From: Tetrapyrgos nigripes
Lineage: Eukaryota; Basidiomycota; Agaricomycetes; Agaricales; Campanellaceae
Direction of reading: 5' to 3'
Assembly (NCBI GenBank): GCA_013368315.1
Contig: JAACJM010000043.1
Span: 434,001-498,000 of the forward strand
DNA length: 64,000 bases
A program made the translations under genes and the position numbers. The notes below the pieces were generated by a model. It saw only the letters and a program-made list of their open reading frames with translations. It was not told the origin of the DNA and ran no database searches. Below, in pieces: positions 36,272 to 48,522 of the stretch. Within the stretch, counting starts at the first letter, position 1, and each line of letters begins with the position of its first letter.

Positions 36272-37764
36272 TTAGATAGCCAGGCTACTCCTCCTTCTCC
36301 ACGAGACCGGGATAGTGAGCGTCTCGACGTTGTTAGAGGCAGAGGCAGAAGCAGAGGTAGAGGCGGCCGCAGGATAGCTGTAAGCAGAGGCAGAGGCAGA
36401 CCCAGAACCCTCTGTAGCCGTAGCCTTAGCAGCTGAACCCGCCGAAGACGAAGCCGAAGCAGACGCTGAAGACGAAGACGTAGATGTAGAACCGCCGACA
36501 GTGACACAAGGCATAGAAGCTGACACGGCCAGTCCAGGTCTGATGGCCATTGTTTGGGAACGGTTTCGTAGGATAGGGCTGTGTACGGAAACAGTCATCG
36601 GGATGCAATATGGGGTAGGCGATAGGGGGGGTGTATCGGGGTGATGTGACGGGATAAATGGTAATGGAATGGCGGGATGGGGAAAGAAGTGAGTCAGTTA
36701 TCGATGTCGAGTGCACAGCAATGAGAGAAATGCGAAATGGTGAACAGAAAGCAGCCAAGAAGAGCCTGAGGGGAAAGAAAGCAGGAAAAAAAGAGAGAAG
36801 ACACGTACGTTCCAGCTTTAATCAAATCTACCAGCCTTGGGTGTTTCTTCGCTTCAGACATGTATAGCCCACTAAGCATCACCCCTCCCACTCTTGGGGG
36901 CATAGCAGAACCACTACTCATCCTCCTGGACCCGGGCGCAACGGGAGCACTAGCAGACCCAAGCACAATTTTCTCCAACTTGTCATTCTTCGACACAGTC
37001 AACAACACTTCGTTCCATACCGTCGGTAACTGAGTCGAGAAAGTACGGAGGTTGGGCAGTGTCGATAGGCCTTGGGAGAGGAAAGTAATGGGGCCTGGAG
37101 AGGTCGGGGATGTCGGTGAAGGAAGGGCGGCAGGAAGATTAGGATTGATGGGAGCAAGGGTCGGTGCTGGCGGAGGAAGGGCGGGGAACAGCATGCCTCC
37201 CAACGCAGCAGGACTGGCCAACGAAGCCGAATCATCTGAAGAAACCTTGAACGGCATGTCCACCTCCCTCAAATTCTGCCACGTCCCATTGGACACACAC
37301 TCGGCAACAGCGGACAAGACGTAACGGACACGAGGCTGGGTGAGGTAGACTGAGGCTGGTTTGCGGATGGTGAGGGAGGAGAGGCTGGTGAGAGTGGACA
37401 GAGCTGTGCAGAAGGGAGCCAGGTCGACGTGACTCGGTGCATCGAGAGAGAGGTCGAGCAGCACGAGTTGGGGACAGAGAGAGAGGATGTCGGCTATGGA
37501 CTCGAAAATGCTGTCGATAGAGAGATGTTTGATCCATGGAGAGTAGTCTGGATGTGATTGGAGAATGGCGAGAAGCGCGAGCGACTGTTGTTGAGAGGAC
37601 AGGTGAATTGAATGGTAGTAATGGCCCAGTCCAATTCGGTGGAATGTTTTCGACACAAGAAGCGGAGAATCCCGCGAAGACGTGTGCCAGGATGGGCGAT
37701 TGGTTTTCTCGCTCAAAGCGTAGGCGAGGATTTGGTCAATGAGCTCTTCAGGAAGACCGTTCAT
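36272..37764 (-). CDS. F-box-like protein with Ser/Ala-rich tail
   Basis: Two exons (37764-36809 and 36578-36272) join in phase to about 420 residues. The N-terminus MNGLPEELIDQILAYAL followed by SPLLVSKTFHRIGLGHYY is the usual opening of basidiomycete F-box-like proteins. These act as substrate receptors of SCF ubiquitin ligases. Residues about 80-160 have leucine-repeat-like lines (IADILSLCPQLVLLDLSL, LSTLTSLSSLTIRKP). A Pro-rich segment lies near 200-240 and another helical part follows (NEVLLTVSKNDKLEKIVLGS). Exon 2 encodes a low-complexity Ser/Ala tail and a basic end (SWRRRSSLAI). The 230-bp intron is longer than its neighbours, so the second exon is less certain. Confidence 0.7.
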
Positions 37765-38955
37765 CGTAGATGGATTGGAAAAAAAAAGTCGGTCACCGTT
37801 TTATACTTGTGACTGACTTTATCCTCGGATTCAAACTCTCGGGTCCTAATATCCTTTTTGGGAATCAATTTCCATAATCTCCGCCGCCAAACACAGCTCT
37901 ATTTCTTCGTCCACAGCTTGTCCTCGACCACGCGAACAGACGTTTCAAGGTCCTGTCACAAACTCCCCTTCAAGTCCGTCCCTCCCAACCAATACAGCGC
38001 AGCTGCTACAAACGCGGAAAACCGATATCCTGATTCCTCAACAGCGTTCTCATCGCTTGTCTGAATCAGCTATGTCAATCCCTTGATTGGTTCCCTCAAC
38101 ATCTCGACCCTGTCTCTAGACGTCTTTCTTTCAAGCCTCAAATCGCTCAACACGACATCCCAACCCCACTAGTGGGCTGCTATTACTACATACTAGTGGT
38201 GTAGCCGCAATCTAGTGACCGAAAGTCTGACACAACAAATTGCAATTATACCTTACGAGCTACCATTTTTTCGGTATTCTTTAGTATCCCTGGCCCTTCC
38301 CCATCTGCCACCTTGTCAAGCTCAGCGACCCTCTTCTTCAACAAGATTTCAAATCTCCAAATCCGTCTTACGGCCACGTACGTCCACCCACAGCTTCCGA
38401 GGCTGTCTAGGCGTACGCGTCCCTTGTTTCTCTCAAGCTCTCAAGCGTCAACACTCAATACCTTTCGGATTTCCCCTTTCCCTTGTACTGGTACGCGTCG
38501 CTTATTCCGAGTACCTTCTGATGGTCGGTGTCCTTCAATTGTTATTCACCGCAAGTTCCAATTGCTTATGCACTCCAAGTGGCAAATTCCAGCTCCTTGG
38601 ACCTTGGACCTAAGCGTATAGCAACCGTGGATTTCTTACCGTGAATATATAGGGATGTGTAGTAACTCGGAGTCGGCTCCAGCCTCTAGCGCTCTACCCA
38701 CCATCGGAGTCTATCCTGGTCCAGACCTCTACTCTATGTCTATATATTGTATATCGCTGTAGGTCCCACCCACTACTTTGAAGATTCAGAACGTCGTCCC
38801 TGCCGAGTCCGGACTTTCAATGCATCAATGCACCTAGGTCGATCTCCCGTCCGTCTCCAATACATGGTACTTGATCTCCGGTGACCAGGTGCCGTGTATC
38901 TTCCAGGCTTCTACTCCTAAATGCCAAAAAGGCTAAGTACTAGGCGCTGTCCCGT

Positions 38956-39395
38956 CTACAGTTTACCGAGTCCCGAACAGTGAGCTACGTCAACAACTCA
39001 CAAGTTGAACCCATCCATCTGGCATCCACGACGCACGACGCACGCAGCGGCACGTCGATCTTTCTGTCTTCCAGGCTTCCTGTCCTCCGGTTCTCAAGTG
39101 TCCATACTATCTCAACCCCAGCCTATCTCATCGTGTTAGCGATCCTATGCCTTTATCCTGTCCTGTGTTCTCCTAACCGTCAAACAGGCTACATTCTACA
39201 GAATGTCCAGTTTACCGAGTCCTGAACTACGTACGTCAGTCAACTCATAACCCACCCATCCATCTGGCATCCACGACGCATGACGCAGCGGCGCGTCGAT
39301 CTCTGTCTTCCAGGTTTCCTGTCCTCCGGTTCTCAAGTGTCCATACTATCTATCAGTGATATCTCAACCCCAGCCTATCTCAGCCCCAACTTATC
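38956..39395 (+). repeat. Direct repeat, unit about 248 bp, two copies
   Basis: CAGTTTACCGAGTCC, CCCATCCATCTGGCATCCAC, TTCCTGTCCTCCGGTTCTCA and CTCAACCCCAGCCTATCTCA occur in the same order about 248 bp apart. Confidence 0.85.
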
Positions 39396-39853
39396 TCAAC
39401 CCCAACCCACGTAGGCCTATCTCAACACTAACCGTCCCATGCCTCCGTCCTGTGTCCCACTAAATGACTCAAGTCGTCCCGAGGTCCCGAACTACATGAC
39501 TAGTACTCCGTCAACCAACCTTTTTCGCCTTCTCCATTGTTCCATTCCACTATTTGTTCGTTTGTTGTTCGTTTTCACACTCTAGTACAATGCACCGTAA
39601 GTATGTAGAACGGTACTTATCGTTCGTTCGTCTAATTGTCTAATTCGTTTCCTTTTTTATTCCATTCATTGGTTCATTCACCGTTCCCGTCTACATAATA
39701 CTACATTTGCCACTTCCTCCTCGGACTCGGAGTCCTAGCTGAGTCCTACATACCATACATATGCATAGTTAAAAGGACTTAGTTCCTCCCGGTCCTGAAT
39801 CCGTGAAAGTGGCCTGACTCTTCAGTTCACTTTTAATTTTCAAGTTTGAATTT

Positions 39854-39960
39854 GTGAGTTTGTGAGTTTGTGAGTTTGTGATGTACATTTCATGTCAATC
39901 GTCACTGATCTTTTCTACTTCTACTTCTACTCCTACTTCTACTTCTACTTTTACATTATA
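39854..39960 (+). repeat. Microsatellites GAGTTTGT and CTACTT
   Basis: About four GAGTTTGT units are followed 30 bp later by a run of CTACTT/CTACTC units. Confidence 0.85.
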
Positions 39961-40319
39961 GTGGCTCTACACCACTACACTACTATACTGGTATAGCACG
40001 GTACACGGTGCACGAGACATTCATTTTATTTTCATTTCACTTTTTCATTATACTTTGAATCTCAGCCTTCAGGCTGATGATCGTTTCATTGTCCTGACTC
40101 TTACTCTATACATATCTACTTGGCTATGTAATTCCTCTCCTGATTCACGCACATGCCCATGAATAATGAAAAATAAATAATGAAGTCATGATTTACGTCG
40201 ATGGCACTTGAAGTTGCCACTAAGTAACTTGCCGCTTTTTCCTCAAAGCCCTATTCATAATTCAAGCCTCTAGCTAGGTCCTAGCTCCTCCCGGACCTGA
40301 AATTTGAACCCTGAATTCT

Positions 40320-42060
40320 TTATCCGCGAATCGGTAAACCTCACTTGACCTAGGCCTAAGTCTAACTGTCACCCTATAATCGAGTCTCCTCCGTCTGTGG
40401 CTATGTAGTAGGAGTCTAGGACTAGGACTAGGACTAGGACTCTATAGTAGACTATGTAGTACTAGAGTAATGTCTCCTGGCCCTGCGCCGCCTCTACCTC
40501 TTTCTCTTTCTCTTTCTACGTATACGTATCTATAAGTATGGCCATGGGTTACAGTTGGGTTACAGTCTCCGTCCGTCCGTCCATCCATCCGGGCCTGAAG
40601 CCCGAAATTAAGTACACCACGAAACGAAACCGCGAATCGGTAAACGGTAAACCTGACCTAAACTGTCATTCAGCATTCTGTGATCGAGCCTGTGATTGAG
40701 ATCGAACGAACGAGCGAGTCTCTGTCTAGAGACGTCTACTATGTAAGACTAGGACTATGTACTAGGATTAGGACTAGGACTAGGACTTGACTACGTAGGA
40801 CCGCTTCAGGCTCTTTCTATAATCTATAATCTATATCTATATAGTATATGGGTTGTGTATACTAGTAGCAGGGTTGTACCAGGGATTTACACGCACTGGC
40901 AGTATGCATGCAGAATGATTTACGTCGACACGCGTACGGAAACTTGCCACCAACTTGTCATTTTCTCCTCCAAGTCCTAGCCAAGTTTTAGCTGTGGCCT
41001 AGTTAGCCATGTCCTAGCTGTGGACGTCCTAGTTCCTCCTGGCCAAGTCCTGGTTCCTCTCGGGCCGAAAAGTACCCTCGAATCGGTAAACGGTAAACTT
41101 GACCCACGTTATGACCTAGGCCTCAGGCTATAGCTAGGTCTAAGTCTAACTGTCATTTCATTCTGTGATGATCGAGTCTCCTCTATCTGTGGCTAGAACT
41201 AGGACTAGGATTCTATAGACTAAGTAATGTCTCCTGGCCCTGCGCCACCTCTACTTCTTGCTATATGGGTCGTATGCTGTCGTATGGGTTGTATAGGTCG
41301 TATAGGACATAGGTACCTTATAACCTGTAACCTGTACCTACATAGGTCTCCGTAACGTCGACTCACACCATCCAGATTCCAAGTGCTACATACATATATG
41401 GATGGAGGTTACAGACTACAGACTACAGACTACATCCCGGGCCGTCCATCCGTCCCATGGCCATCCGGGCTTGAAAGTAAACCGCGAATCGGTAAACGTT
41501 AACCTGACCTTAAGCTTGACCTAAACTGTCATTCTGTCGCTTGTGATCGAGTCTCCGTCCAGAGGCGCTCAGACTATGTAGGACTAAGACCGCCTCTTTC
41601 TTTCTACATATATGGGTTGTATGGCCCGTTGTATGGACGTCTGGGTCATAGGCATAGGTAAGTATTAGGTACATACTATGTACCTAGGTCTCCGTGACGT
41701 CGACTCCAGACGAGCCTGAAGGCTGCCAGTGAGGCGAGTCTCGGAAATTTCTCGAGCAACCCAAGCGAAAGACGACGTATACTGCATATGTAGTAGGCGC
41801 TATGTAACTCCTTCCGGGCCTGAGCAGTGAGGCCTGAAACCGCGAATAGGTAAACGGTAAACGGTAAACTTGACCTTGACTTAAACTGTCATTCTGTGAT
41901 CGAGCGAGTCTCCGTCTAGGACCGCCTCTTTCAGATTTCCATATGGGTTACATGGGTTGCATGGGTGTATGGGTTGTACGGGTTGTATGGGTCATACATA
42001 GGTATGTACCCTGTAGGTACATACCTAGGTCTCCGTCGTCTCTTTTGAAATTATATCACA
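40320..42060 (+). repeat. Satellite-like repeat with CGCGAATCGGTAAACGGTAAAC motif, five copies
   Basis: A module of the form CCTGAAA...CGCGAATCGGTAAAC...TTGACCTA...ACTGTCATTCTGTGA...GATCGAGTCTCC starts near 40325, 40629, 41079, 41481 and 41840. Between modules come TATGGGTTGTATGGG and TAGGTACATA...CTCCGT stretches. Units are 300-450 bp and diverged. Confidence 0.85.
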
Positions 42061-42409
42061 CACAGTCCTAAATCCAGCCGATGGTATTGGTATTGGTCGA
42101 GATGGATACCTATGTACATAGCGCTTGGAGTTGGATGAGTCGTGAGCCTCGGAAAGACTAAAATTCTCAACTCTCGACTCTCGAGCAACCCAACGACAGA
42201 CTTCCCTTCCCAAGCGAAAAAGGAGTCAAGACGTATATGCACATAAGCTTGGATACTATCATTCTTACTTACCTTCTTCAAGTTACTTACAGCATACTTG
42301 ACGAGATTTACACGTACTACGTATAGAATGATATATAGATATCCAAGTCGCAGCACGCATATACCCGGTCAGTAGATACTAGAATTACAGCAGAATTCAA
42401 GCAGAGTTC

Positions 42410-42870
42410 AAGACGTCAACCCACTATGTATGTATGTAATGCTTTTTTTTTTTTTCGAGGAATGCTTCAGGGACGGCGTTTGCCACAGGCAGCTCCTGCA
42501 GGTTCCTGTGCAGAAGTCTTCCGAGTCGACCCGGTCCCAATTCGACGCACGCAAGTCCTCGTCGTTAGGTGTCGTTATATTGTGTCTTTGTTTTACGCCT
42601 TTGTTAACATTTTTGTTTTGTTCTTTGTTCTTTGTTAACGTTTTTTTCTTTCTAGTTTCTAGTTTTTACATAATTTTCAGTGAGCCAAGCTGGTGAAGAT
42701 GTTGAAGGTTCGAATCAGTTTCTCACCTTACCTTACCCTAAGTATGCATATGTATGTAAAGGATGAGTACCTTCGTACTGGTACAGGTACAGGTACTGCG
42801 TCCAGGCTTACTGTAGGCCGTCTATACAGGATGTTTGAAGATTTTCACTCGGAGATGGCACAGAGACACA
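42410..42870 (+). repeat. Dispersed repeat family copy
   Basis: CAAGACGTCAACCC, a T run, GGGACGGCGTTTGCCA, TTAGGTGTCGTTATAT, GTTGAAGGTTCGAA and CCTTCGTACTGGTACAGGTA recur in order at 45875-46190. Confidence 0.85.
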
Positions 42871-42949
42871 GCTAGACACAGTCAGGGACGGGTGAGCCTG
42901 AGAAAGACAGAAAAGGCTTTGAGGACTGGGAGATGCATATCATCTTGTT

Positions 42950-44720
42950 TCTTAAGCTTAAGCTTGTTTCTTGGCTCGCGTTTAGGGGCTTCGGCTTCCT
43001 TCTCGCCTTCTCGCCTTCCCTCCATATTATAGGGTACTAAATCACCCGTGGGGTCATGATAATCTTGGGGTCATCCAGTAGCCTAGCCTCCACACTCCAC
43101 ACGTACGTCGATCGATCTCCGGGCTCCCTGTTCTACCAAGTGGCACACATAGCCTGCCAGGCTGCCAGTCCTCCCAGACCCTGTCCCTGCCGGTTCTCAA
43201 TAAAATAAACAAAATCTCAACGCGGGGTGTTCTGCGTGCTGTGTCCTCCCCCCTAAATGTCAATCAAACCTACAGGCTGTCCCGACTTCCGAGTCATCGG
43301 CACGCCTTCCGGAACCCCGGCGTTCAGTTCTTCAAGTTGGACCTGGTCCGGGTAATACACTCCTCCTCCTCCTCATCGTCCCAAACTAGTACTAGTACTA
43401 GTACTAAGTACGTCAACCGTGATGACTCAGCGACTCAAAAATATTTTTCTCTCCACACAGTGGAGTGTGGCACACATAATAATTATCGTCTAATTGTTCA
43501 AGTCTAATTCGTCTTATTTTCATTCATGATCCACGCCATTCACGCCGAGACAGTAGGATCGACACTATAATATGTAGGTCCTCCTCCTCGGAGTCCTAGC
43601 AGGTGCTAATCCTAGTTCCTGCTAGCTTCTCCCGAGCCTGAAGCCACGAAACGGTATTTAAACCGTGAACCTGACTCTTCCTCTTCACTTTTGTCATGAT
43701 GTCAATCTTTCAATCTTTCAATTTTTTCTACCCTACACACTGGCAGGCCATGATGATTATCGTGCTATAATTGTTCAAGTCTAATTCGTCTCATTTCAGT
43801 GACCACCCTCATTCACATCGACACAGTCTAAGGTCGACACTTGCTCCTCGGAGTCCTATAGTTAGCTTGGTCCTAGCTCCTCCCGGGCCTGAAACCCCGA
43901 AACTGGGAAAACTTGACTCTGTGATTAGGATGATGAGCGAGTCTCACTCCGTCTGAGTCGATGTCTCGATGGGTCATAGGTACCTACATAGGTCTCCGTC
44001 CAAGCGCTATGTGGTATCTCCAAAGCTTCATCTCGACCATCGACCAGCCATCGACCGTTCTCTCAATTAGCGATACAGACGCAAGCAGACGAGTCTCGAC
44101 TCTCGAGCAGCCCAGAGAACGCCACATACTTGTACTTATATGTATACAACAAAGTATGTAGAGCATACTGGTGGTAGTGGCGTGTACACTTTACCGCAAT
44201 ATAAGTACTGCCGGTCAGTAGAGTTCAAGACGTCAACCCCATTTCTTAAAATCGAGGGACGCTCGAGGGACGGCGTTTACCAGCTCGTGAGTCCTCGACC
44301 CATTTCGATGCAAGTCCAAGTCGTGGTGTCGTCATGTCCCTGTTTTCTTCTCTTTTCCTTCTTTGTTTTTTTTGTCTTTTAACATTGTTAAAATACTACA
44401 ATCCTCTCGTGTCCCGTGCCCTCTCCATTCCATCTTCATCTACATCTTCATCTCCGTCTATCATACTTCGGTCTTAGTGTCCGTCTTCATTTCCGAGGCA
44501 AGCTAGGAGTCGAGTTGCGCTGATACTCTTGTTCTCTGCCTCCAGTATATACTACTGGCAGGATGAAAAGCACTTCGAAACCGCTGATTGGACTCCCGGA
44601 AGGATTCGCGTTTCAAACCACCAGCGCCGCGCGACGCCCGGAAGTCAGCTTTCAAGGGAGAAGAAGGGGACCGAAACAAGGCCTGGTCCGCCCTGATACA
44701 ATCCGTGGATACAATTGGAG
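42950..44720 (+). repeat. Dispersed repeat family, copy B (long)
   Basis: This is the most complete plus-strand copy, counterpart of the inverted copy A at 32440-33500. It runs from TTGTTTCTTGGCTCGCGTTT, through the GGGGTCATGAT and CTAGCCTCCAC words and two degraded CCTGAA...GGGAAAACTTGACTCTG modules, to the T-rich block, CTTCATTTCCGAGGC and the short ORF at 44563. Confidence 0.75.
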
Positions 44721-44778
44721 AACTTCGAATCCGGAATCAATGGACGATGAGAGTGGTATGTGCCGCTGTCATAGGTGA
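44563..44778 (+). CDS. Short ORF of repeat family, copy B
   Basis: A 71-residue frame MKSTSKPLIGLPEGFAFQT..., homologous to the minus-strand frame starting at 32567. It has the same upstream leader (TCTGCCTCCAGTATATACT) and the same ATG. The bases after about residue 35 are still homologous at DNA level, but the frame differs. A GTGAGT follows at 44774, so it may once have been a spliced first exon. Confidence 0.4.
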   Translation: MKSTSKPLIGLPEGFAFQTTSAARRPEVSFQGRRRGPKQGLVRPDTIRGYNWRTSNPESMDDESGMCRCHR

Positions 44779-45099
44779 GTGTTCACTTTGAACTTGTTTT
44801 TACTGAGAAATGCGTGAAGACGTGATTAGCTAGCGTGTTCCTGGACCATTCTTTTTCAAGAAATTGCTGGAAGAAATCACAGGGAACTTACGGCACATTC
44901 TCGATTCTCAGGTTCATCTTACAATCAAATCGACAGATTTTCTCTGCTGAGTTCAGACCCTGAGCTCTTAGTCTTACGCACGCCGACGATTCGTAAAAAT
45001 ACAGTATACAAGCATTATATTATATGTAGATAAAAATAAATTATCCCTCAAAGACAGGGAGGGTTGTTATGAAAATTCAAGTATCAGTCTCCATCCATC

Positions 45100-45660
45100 C
45101 ATCTGGGCCTGAGGCCTGAAAGTAAGTAAACCGCGAATCGGTAAACGGTAAACGGTAAACTTGACCTAAACTAGTACTGTCACTCTATTCTGTGATCGAG
45201 TCTCCGTCTAGAGACTAGGAGTCTAGGATTGCCTCGTGCTACATGCCAGGTTGTATGGGTTGTAGATGGTGATAGGTATTAGGTACCTAGATCTCCATCT
45301 CGACCAGTACTATCGGCTGGATTGAGACTGTGTACTGTATGTTGATGCTGATACAAAGAGACGAGGTGAGGCGAGTCTCGGAAAGTTACTTACTGTTCTC
45401 GAGCAACCGGGCCAAGCGGCGGCGAAAGACGTATACTTACCAGGCTCTAGCTCCTCCTGGGCCTGAGGCCTGAAACCGCGAAACGGTAAACGACGGCAAA
45501 CTTGACCTAAACTCATTTTTTGATCGAGTCTCCGTCTAGGACCGCCTCTTTGTATACAGGTTGTATGGGTTGTATGAGTCATAGGCACCAAGTTCTCCGT
45601 CGTTTCTTTGAAATTGTATCAGTACACGGTCGGTCCAGCCGATGGTCGAGATGGAGACCT
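45100..45660 (+). repeat. Two further satellite-like modules
   Basis: CCGCGAATCGGTAAACGG at 45130 and CCGCGAAACGGTAAACG at 45477, each followed by TTGACCTAAACT and GATCGAGTCTCCGTCTAG. Confidence 0.85.
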
Positions 45661-45874
45661 ATAATACTTACATAGCGCTTGGAATCTGTATGGTCTCAGA
45701 CTTCAGGCGAGTCTCGGAAAAACTAAAGTTCTCGACTTTCGAGCAACCCAACTCCCAAGCGAAAGTACGTATACATGTCATACTTACTTACAACATACTT
45801 GACAAAATTTACACGTACTATGTACATGCTACAGAACGATATCCCAGTCGCAGCGTACATATCCCCGGTCAGTA

Positions 45875-46190
45875 GAATTCAAGACGTTAATCCGTTCCTT
45901 TTTTTTTCGAGGGATTCTTCAGGGACGACGTTTACCACTGGCAGCACCTGCAGGCTCCTGAGCAGGAGGAGTCCTCGACCAATTCGATGCAGTGCTCAAG
46001 TCCGCGTCCGGTTAAGTGTACCGTGTCGTTATATTATGTTTTACGCCTTTTTTAACGTTTAGTTTTTACTAGTAGTAAGCCAAGCTGTTGAAGGTTCGAA
46101 CCAGTTTTTCACCTTACCCTAAGTATGCATATGTATGTAAATAAGTACCTTCGTACTGGTACAGGTACACAGGTACTGCCGCTGGTCCTC
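45875..46190 (+). repeat. Dispersed repeat family copy
   Basis: Parallel of 42410-42870: CAAGACGTTAATCC, T run, GGGACGACGTTTACCA, GTGTCGTTATATTATG, GTTGAAGGTTCGAACC and CCTTCGTACTGGTACAGGTA. Confidence 0.85.
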
Positions 46191-46689
46191 AGGCCTCAGT
46201 GCACATGGTTTCCCAGTGTCATAGGTGCGATACTCGAGTTCAACTCAAGCTCAACAGCGTTCACGTATAAAATCCAGTGGATCCAAGATTCCAAGACTCT
46301 AAGTCTGGACTCTGTCGTCCCCCATCTCCCATCTCTTGTCTCTCATTCTCCGAACGGCCCTCGTTTCCCAATTGGTCCATTCCTCCCGTTGTCCTTCATG
46401 ATACACTTAGGTAGTCATCGGCACGCCTTCCGGAACCCCGGCGTATCAGTTTTTGGTCCTAGGTCCGGGTAATACACTCCTCTTCCTCCTTCTCTTCCAC
46501 ACACTCCCAGTCACTATGCATCTCTTAACTGCGTGACTGCGTCCCCGCTGTGACTCGTCCTCGAAGCCTTTTCTGTGTCTCTGAAAATCTTCAACATCCT
46601 ATGTGCTAGGCCTCGATCATGAATTGCTCTATAACTTTCAAGAAGTAAATATACATATCCTCAGCATATAAGTACTTATTACTTAACCT

Positions 46690-47640
46690 TCTGTCTGAAA
46701 TTCTAGTAGACGAAACAAAAATCCCATTTGTTTCTTGGCTCGCGTTTAGGGGCCCGCTTCGGCTTCCTTCTCGTCTTCCCGTCTCCCCCCCATAGAGTAA
46801 GTCACTCGTGGGGTCATGATCACCCAGTGACTAGCCTCCCGGTTAATTGAACCAGAACCATACTGATGCAGTGATGCTCAAATTGCCTCTCATTCTCGCC
46901 ATGACGAAGTGATAGATCCCCCAACGCCCAATAATTGCTACAAGGCTTAGTTCGTGAAAACACAAATGCTCATTACCAGCGTACCTGGTTAGGCCAACCT
47001 TTCATAGTGGCCGGTAGTTTTCAAGTTTCTCTTTTGACGGGTATCAACCTTTGATGGTGGCCGGTTGCTTTCAGACTTCTCTTGTAGCGGGCACCTATCA
47101 TCACCTATCTATTAGTAGACTCTAATGGACTTTGTGAATTGGAACTCACGGATTTGGAGCGTTGATATCCCAGATGTCTGATGAGAAATCAGTGCTATGT
47201 AGGCAGAAGCCCCAGGGGCTATTTGGACCAAATTTTCAGAAACCAGCAGTGGGACCTTGACCCTTTTCCCGACAAAATCACGAAATTTCTGAAAAATTTG
47301 TCCCGACAGGTCGAGTCTGAGCCGGATCCGGGAATGGTTAGGGTCCTCCCGCTTGGCGGGCCTGACCCGGCTCTGACCCACCTCGTTAGGTGTCATCATG
47401 TCTTTGTTTTCTTTCCCTTTCTCTTAGTTTGTTTTTTGTCTTTTGTCTTTTAACGTTTATTAAAGTTAAAATACAGTCCTCTCGTGTCCCGTGTCAGCCC
47501 GTGTCCCCTCCATTCCATCTTCATCTTCATCTACATCTCAACTACATCTTCACTTCATCTCCGTCTATCTTACTTTGGTCTTAATGTCCTTAATGTCCGT
47601 CTTCATTTCCGAGGCCAGCAAGGACTAGGACTTGCGTGCC
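46690..47640 (+). repeat. Dispersed repeat family, copy C
   Basis: Begins GAAATTCTAGTAGACGAAAC and TTTGTTTCTTGGCTCGCGTT and ends with TTAGGTGTCATCATGTCTTTG, the T-rich block, CCTCTCGTGTCCCGTG and CTTCATTTCCGAGGC. The central part (46870-47390) is unrelated to the other copies and may be an insert. Confidence 0.75.
46996..47095 (+). repeat. 50-bp tandem repeat, two units
   Basis: CAACCTTTCATAGTGGCCGG and CAACCTTTGATGGTGGCCGG begin consecutive units that continue TTTTCAAGTTTCTCTT / CTTTCAGACTTCTCTT. Confidence 0.8.
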
Positions 47641-47929
47641 TTCAAACCTTCAAAGGTCCTTGACCAATGGGCATGGCTCGTTGATTGCTCAGCGTTCCTG
47701 GTTCATCTTATGGATGATCATTCTTACGTTCTTATGTTCCTGTACCGCATTTAGGGGTTCTGCTTCGGCTCTGCTTAAGAATGTTCAGGAATGTACTGCT
47801 CTACTTAGGAATGTAATGCCCTCCCCTTCCACCGTTCCCCACCTTCCCACTCCCCCCGGGCCCTCCCCAGTTCAGCCATTATCATTAACACACGGCTAAT
47901 AAGACGACTGAAACACATTGATCTCCAAT

Positions 47930-48003
47930 GCCCCATGGCTGAGTTGGTTACAGCGTCCGACTGTTATACATCTGAAGAGCTTGAGAATAAATCTCTACAT
48001 CTC
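47930..48003 (+). tRNA. tRNA-like sequence, probable decayed tRNA gene
   Basis: GCCCCATGGCTGAGTTGGTT carries an acceptor-like 5' end and a perfect A-box (TGGCTGAGTTGG). It continues ACAGCGTCCGACTGTTA, with CTGTTA resembling an Asn GTT anticodon loop. The 3' half does not pair properly: the anticodon stem partner and the T-arm are degraded. I call it a pseudogene or tRNA-derived repeat head. No other tRNA was seen. Confidence 0.3.
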
Positions 48004-48522
48004 TCTGTTAGAGACAAGGATAACCATCTGAAGGTCGAGAGCCTCTCTAGGGCAGTCAAATTGATCCACCGTAGCTTTTTTGCCCAATTCTGAAAGGTTT
48101 TTTTTCTCGGTAGTGGGTACTACCAAGCAAAATGACTTCGGCTTTTGCTGATTGAACATCTCTAAATTTCTGGGTGTTAAAGCAAAAACTCGAAGGTGGC
48201 ACGAATTGAAGTTTTGTTTCAACACACTTGTGCGTTTCGTAGATAGGTAACGTTTCGTTCCAGAACATGTGTGGCGCAAAACAAGTGGAAGCGGATGTAA
48301 ATTGCTTGCCTTCGTCGATCGACGATCACTGATCACAACCTGAAAAAAGCCCCGAAATTTCAAATTACTGGCACAGTCGCGATTGTGGCAGAAATTGCTG
48401 AGGGTATTTAAACTGGAGATCTCCAACTCGACCATGTAACGGCTAGTGGGAAATTTCCCTCATCTTATCTTTCGTCTTCTCGTACCCGTACATCGATTGA
48501 TTTCACTTCTACTAGCGAGGCC

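Larger units (their letters stand above)
37765..48522. other. Repeat island without protein-coding genes
   Basis: About 10.7 kb of diverged, interleaved copies of one repeat family plus tandem pieces. The parts I could delimit are listed separately. Open frames here are short and track the repeats, not genes. Confidence 0.65.

Noticed and set aside
47181..47453. 90-residue plus-strand frame in copy C
   Set aside because: Lies in a palindrome-rich insert and ends in the T-rich repeat block; no similarity seen.
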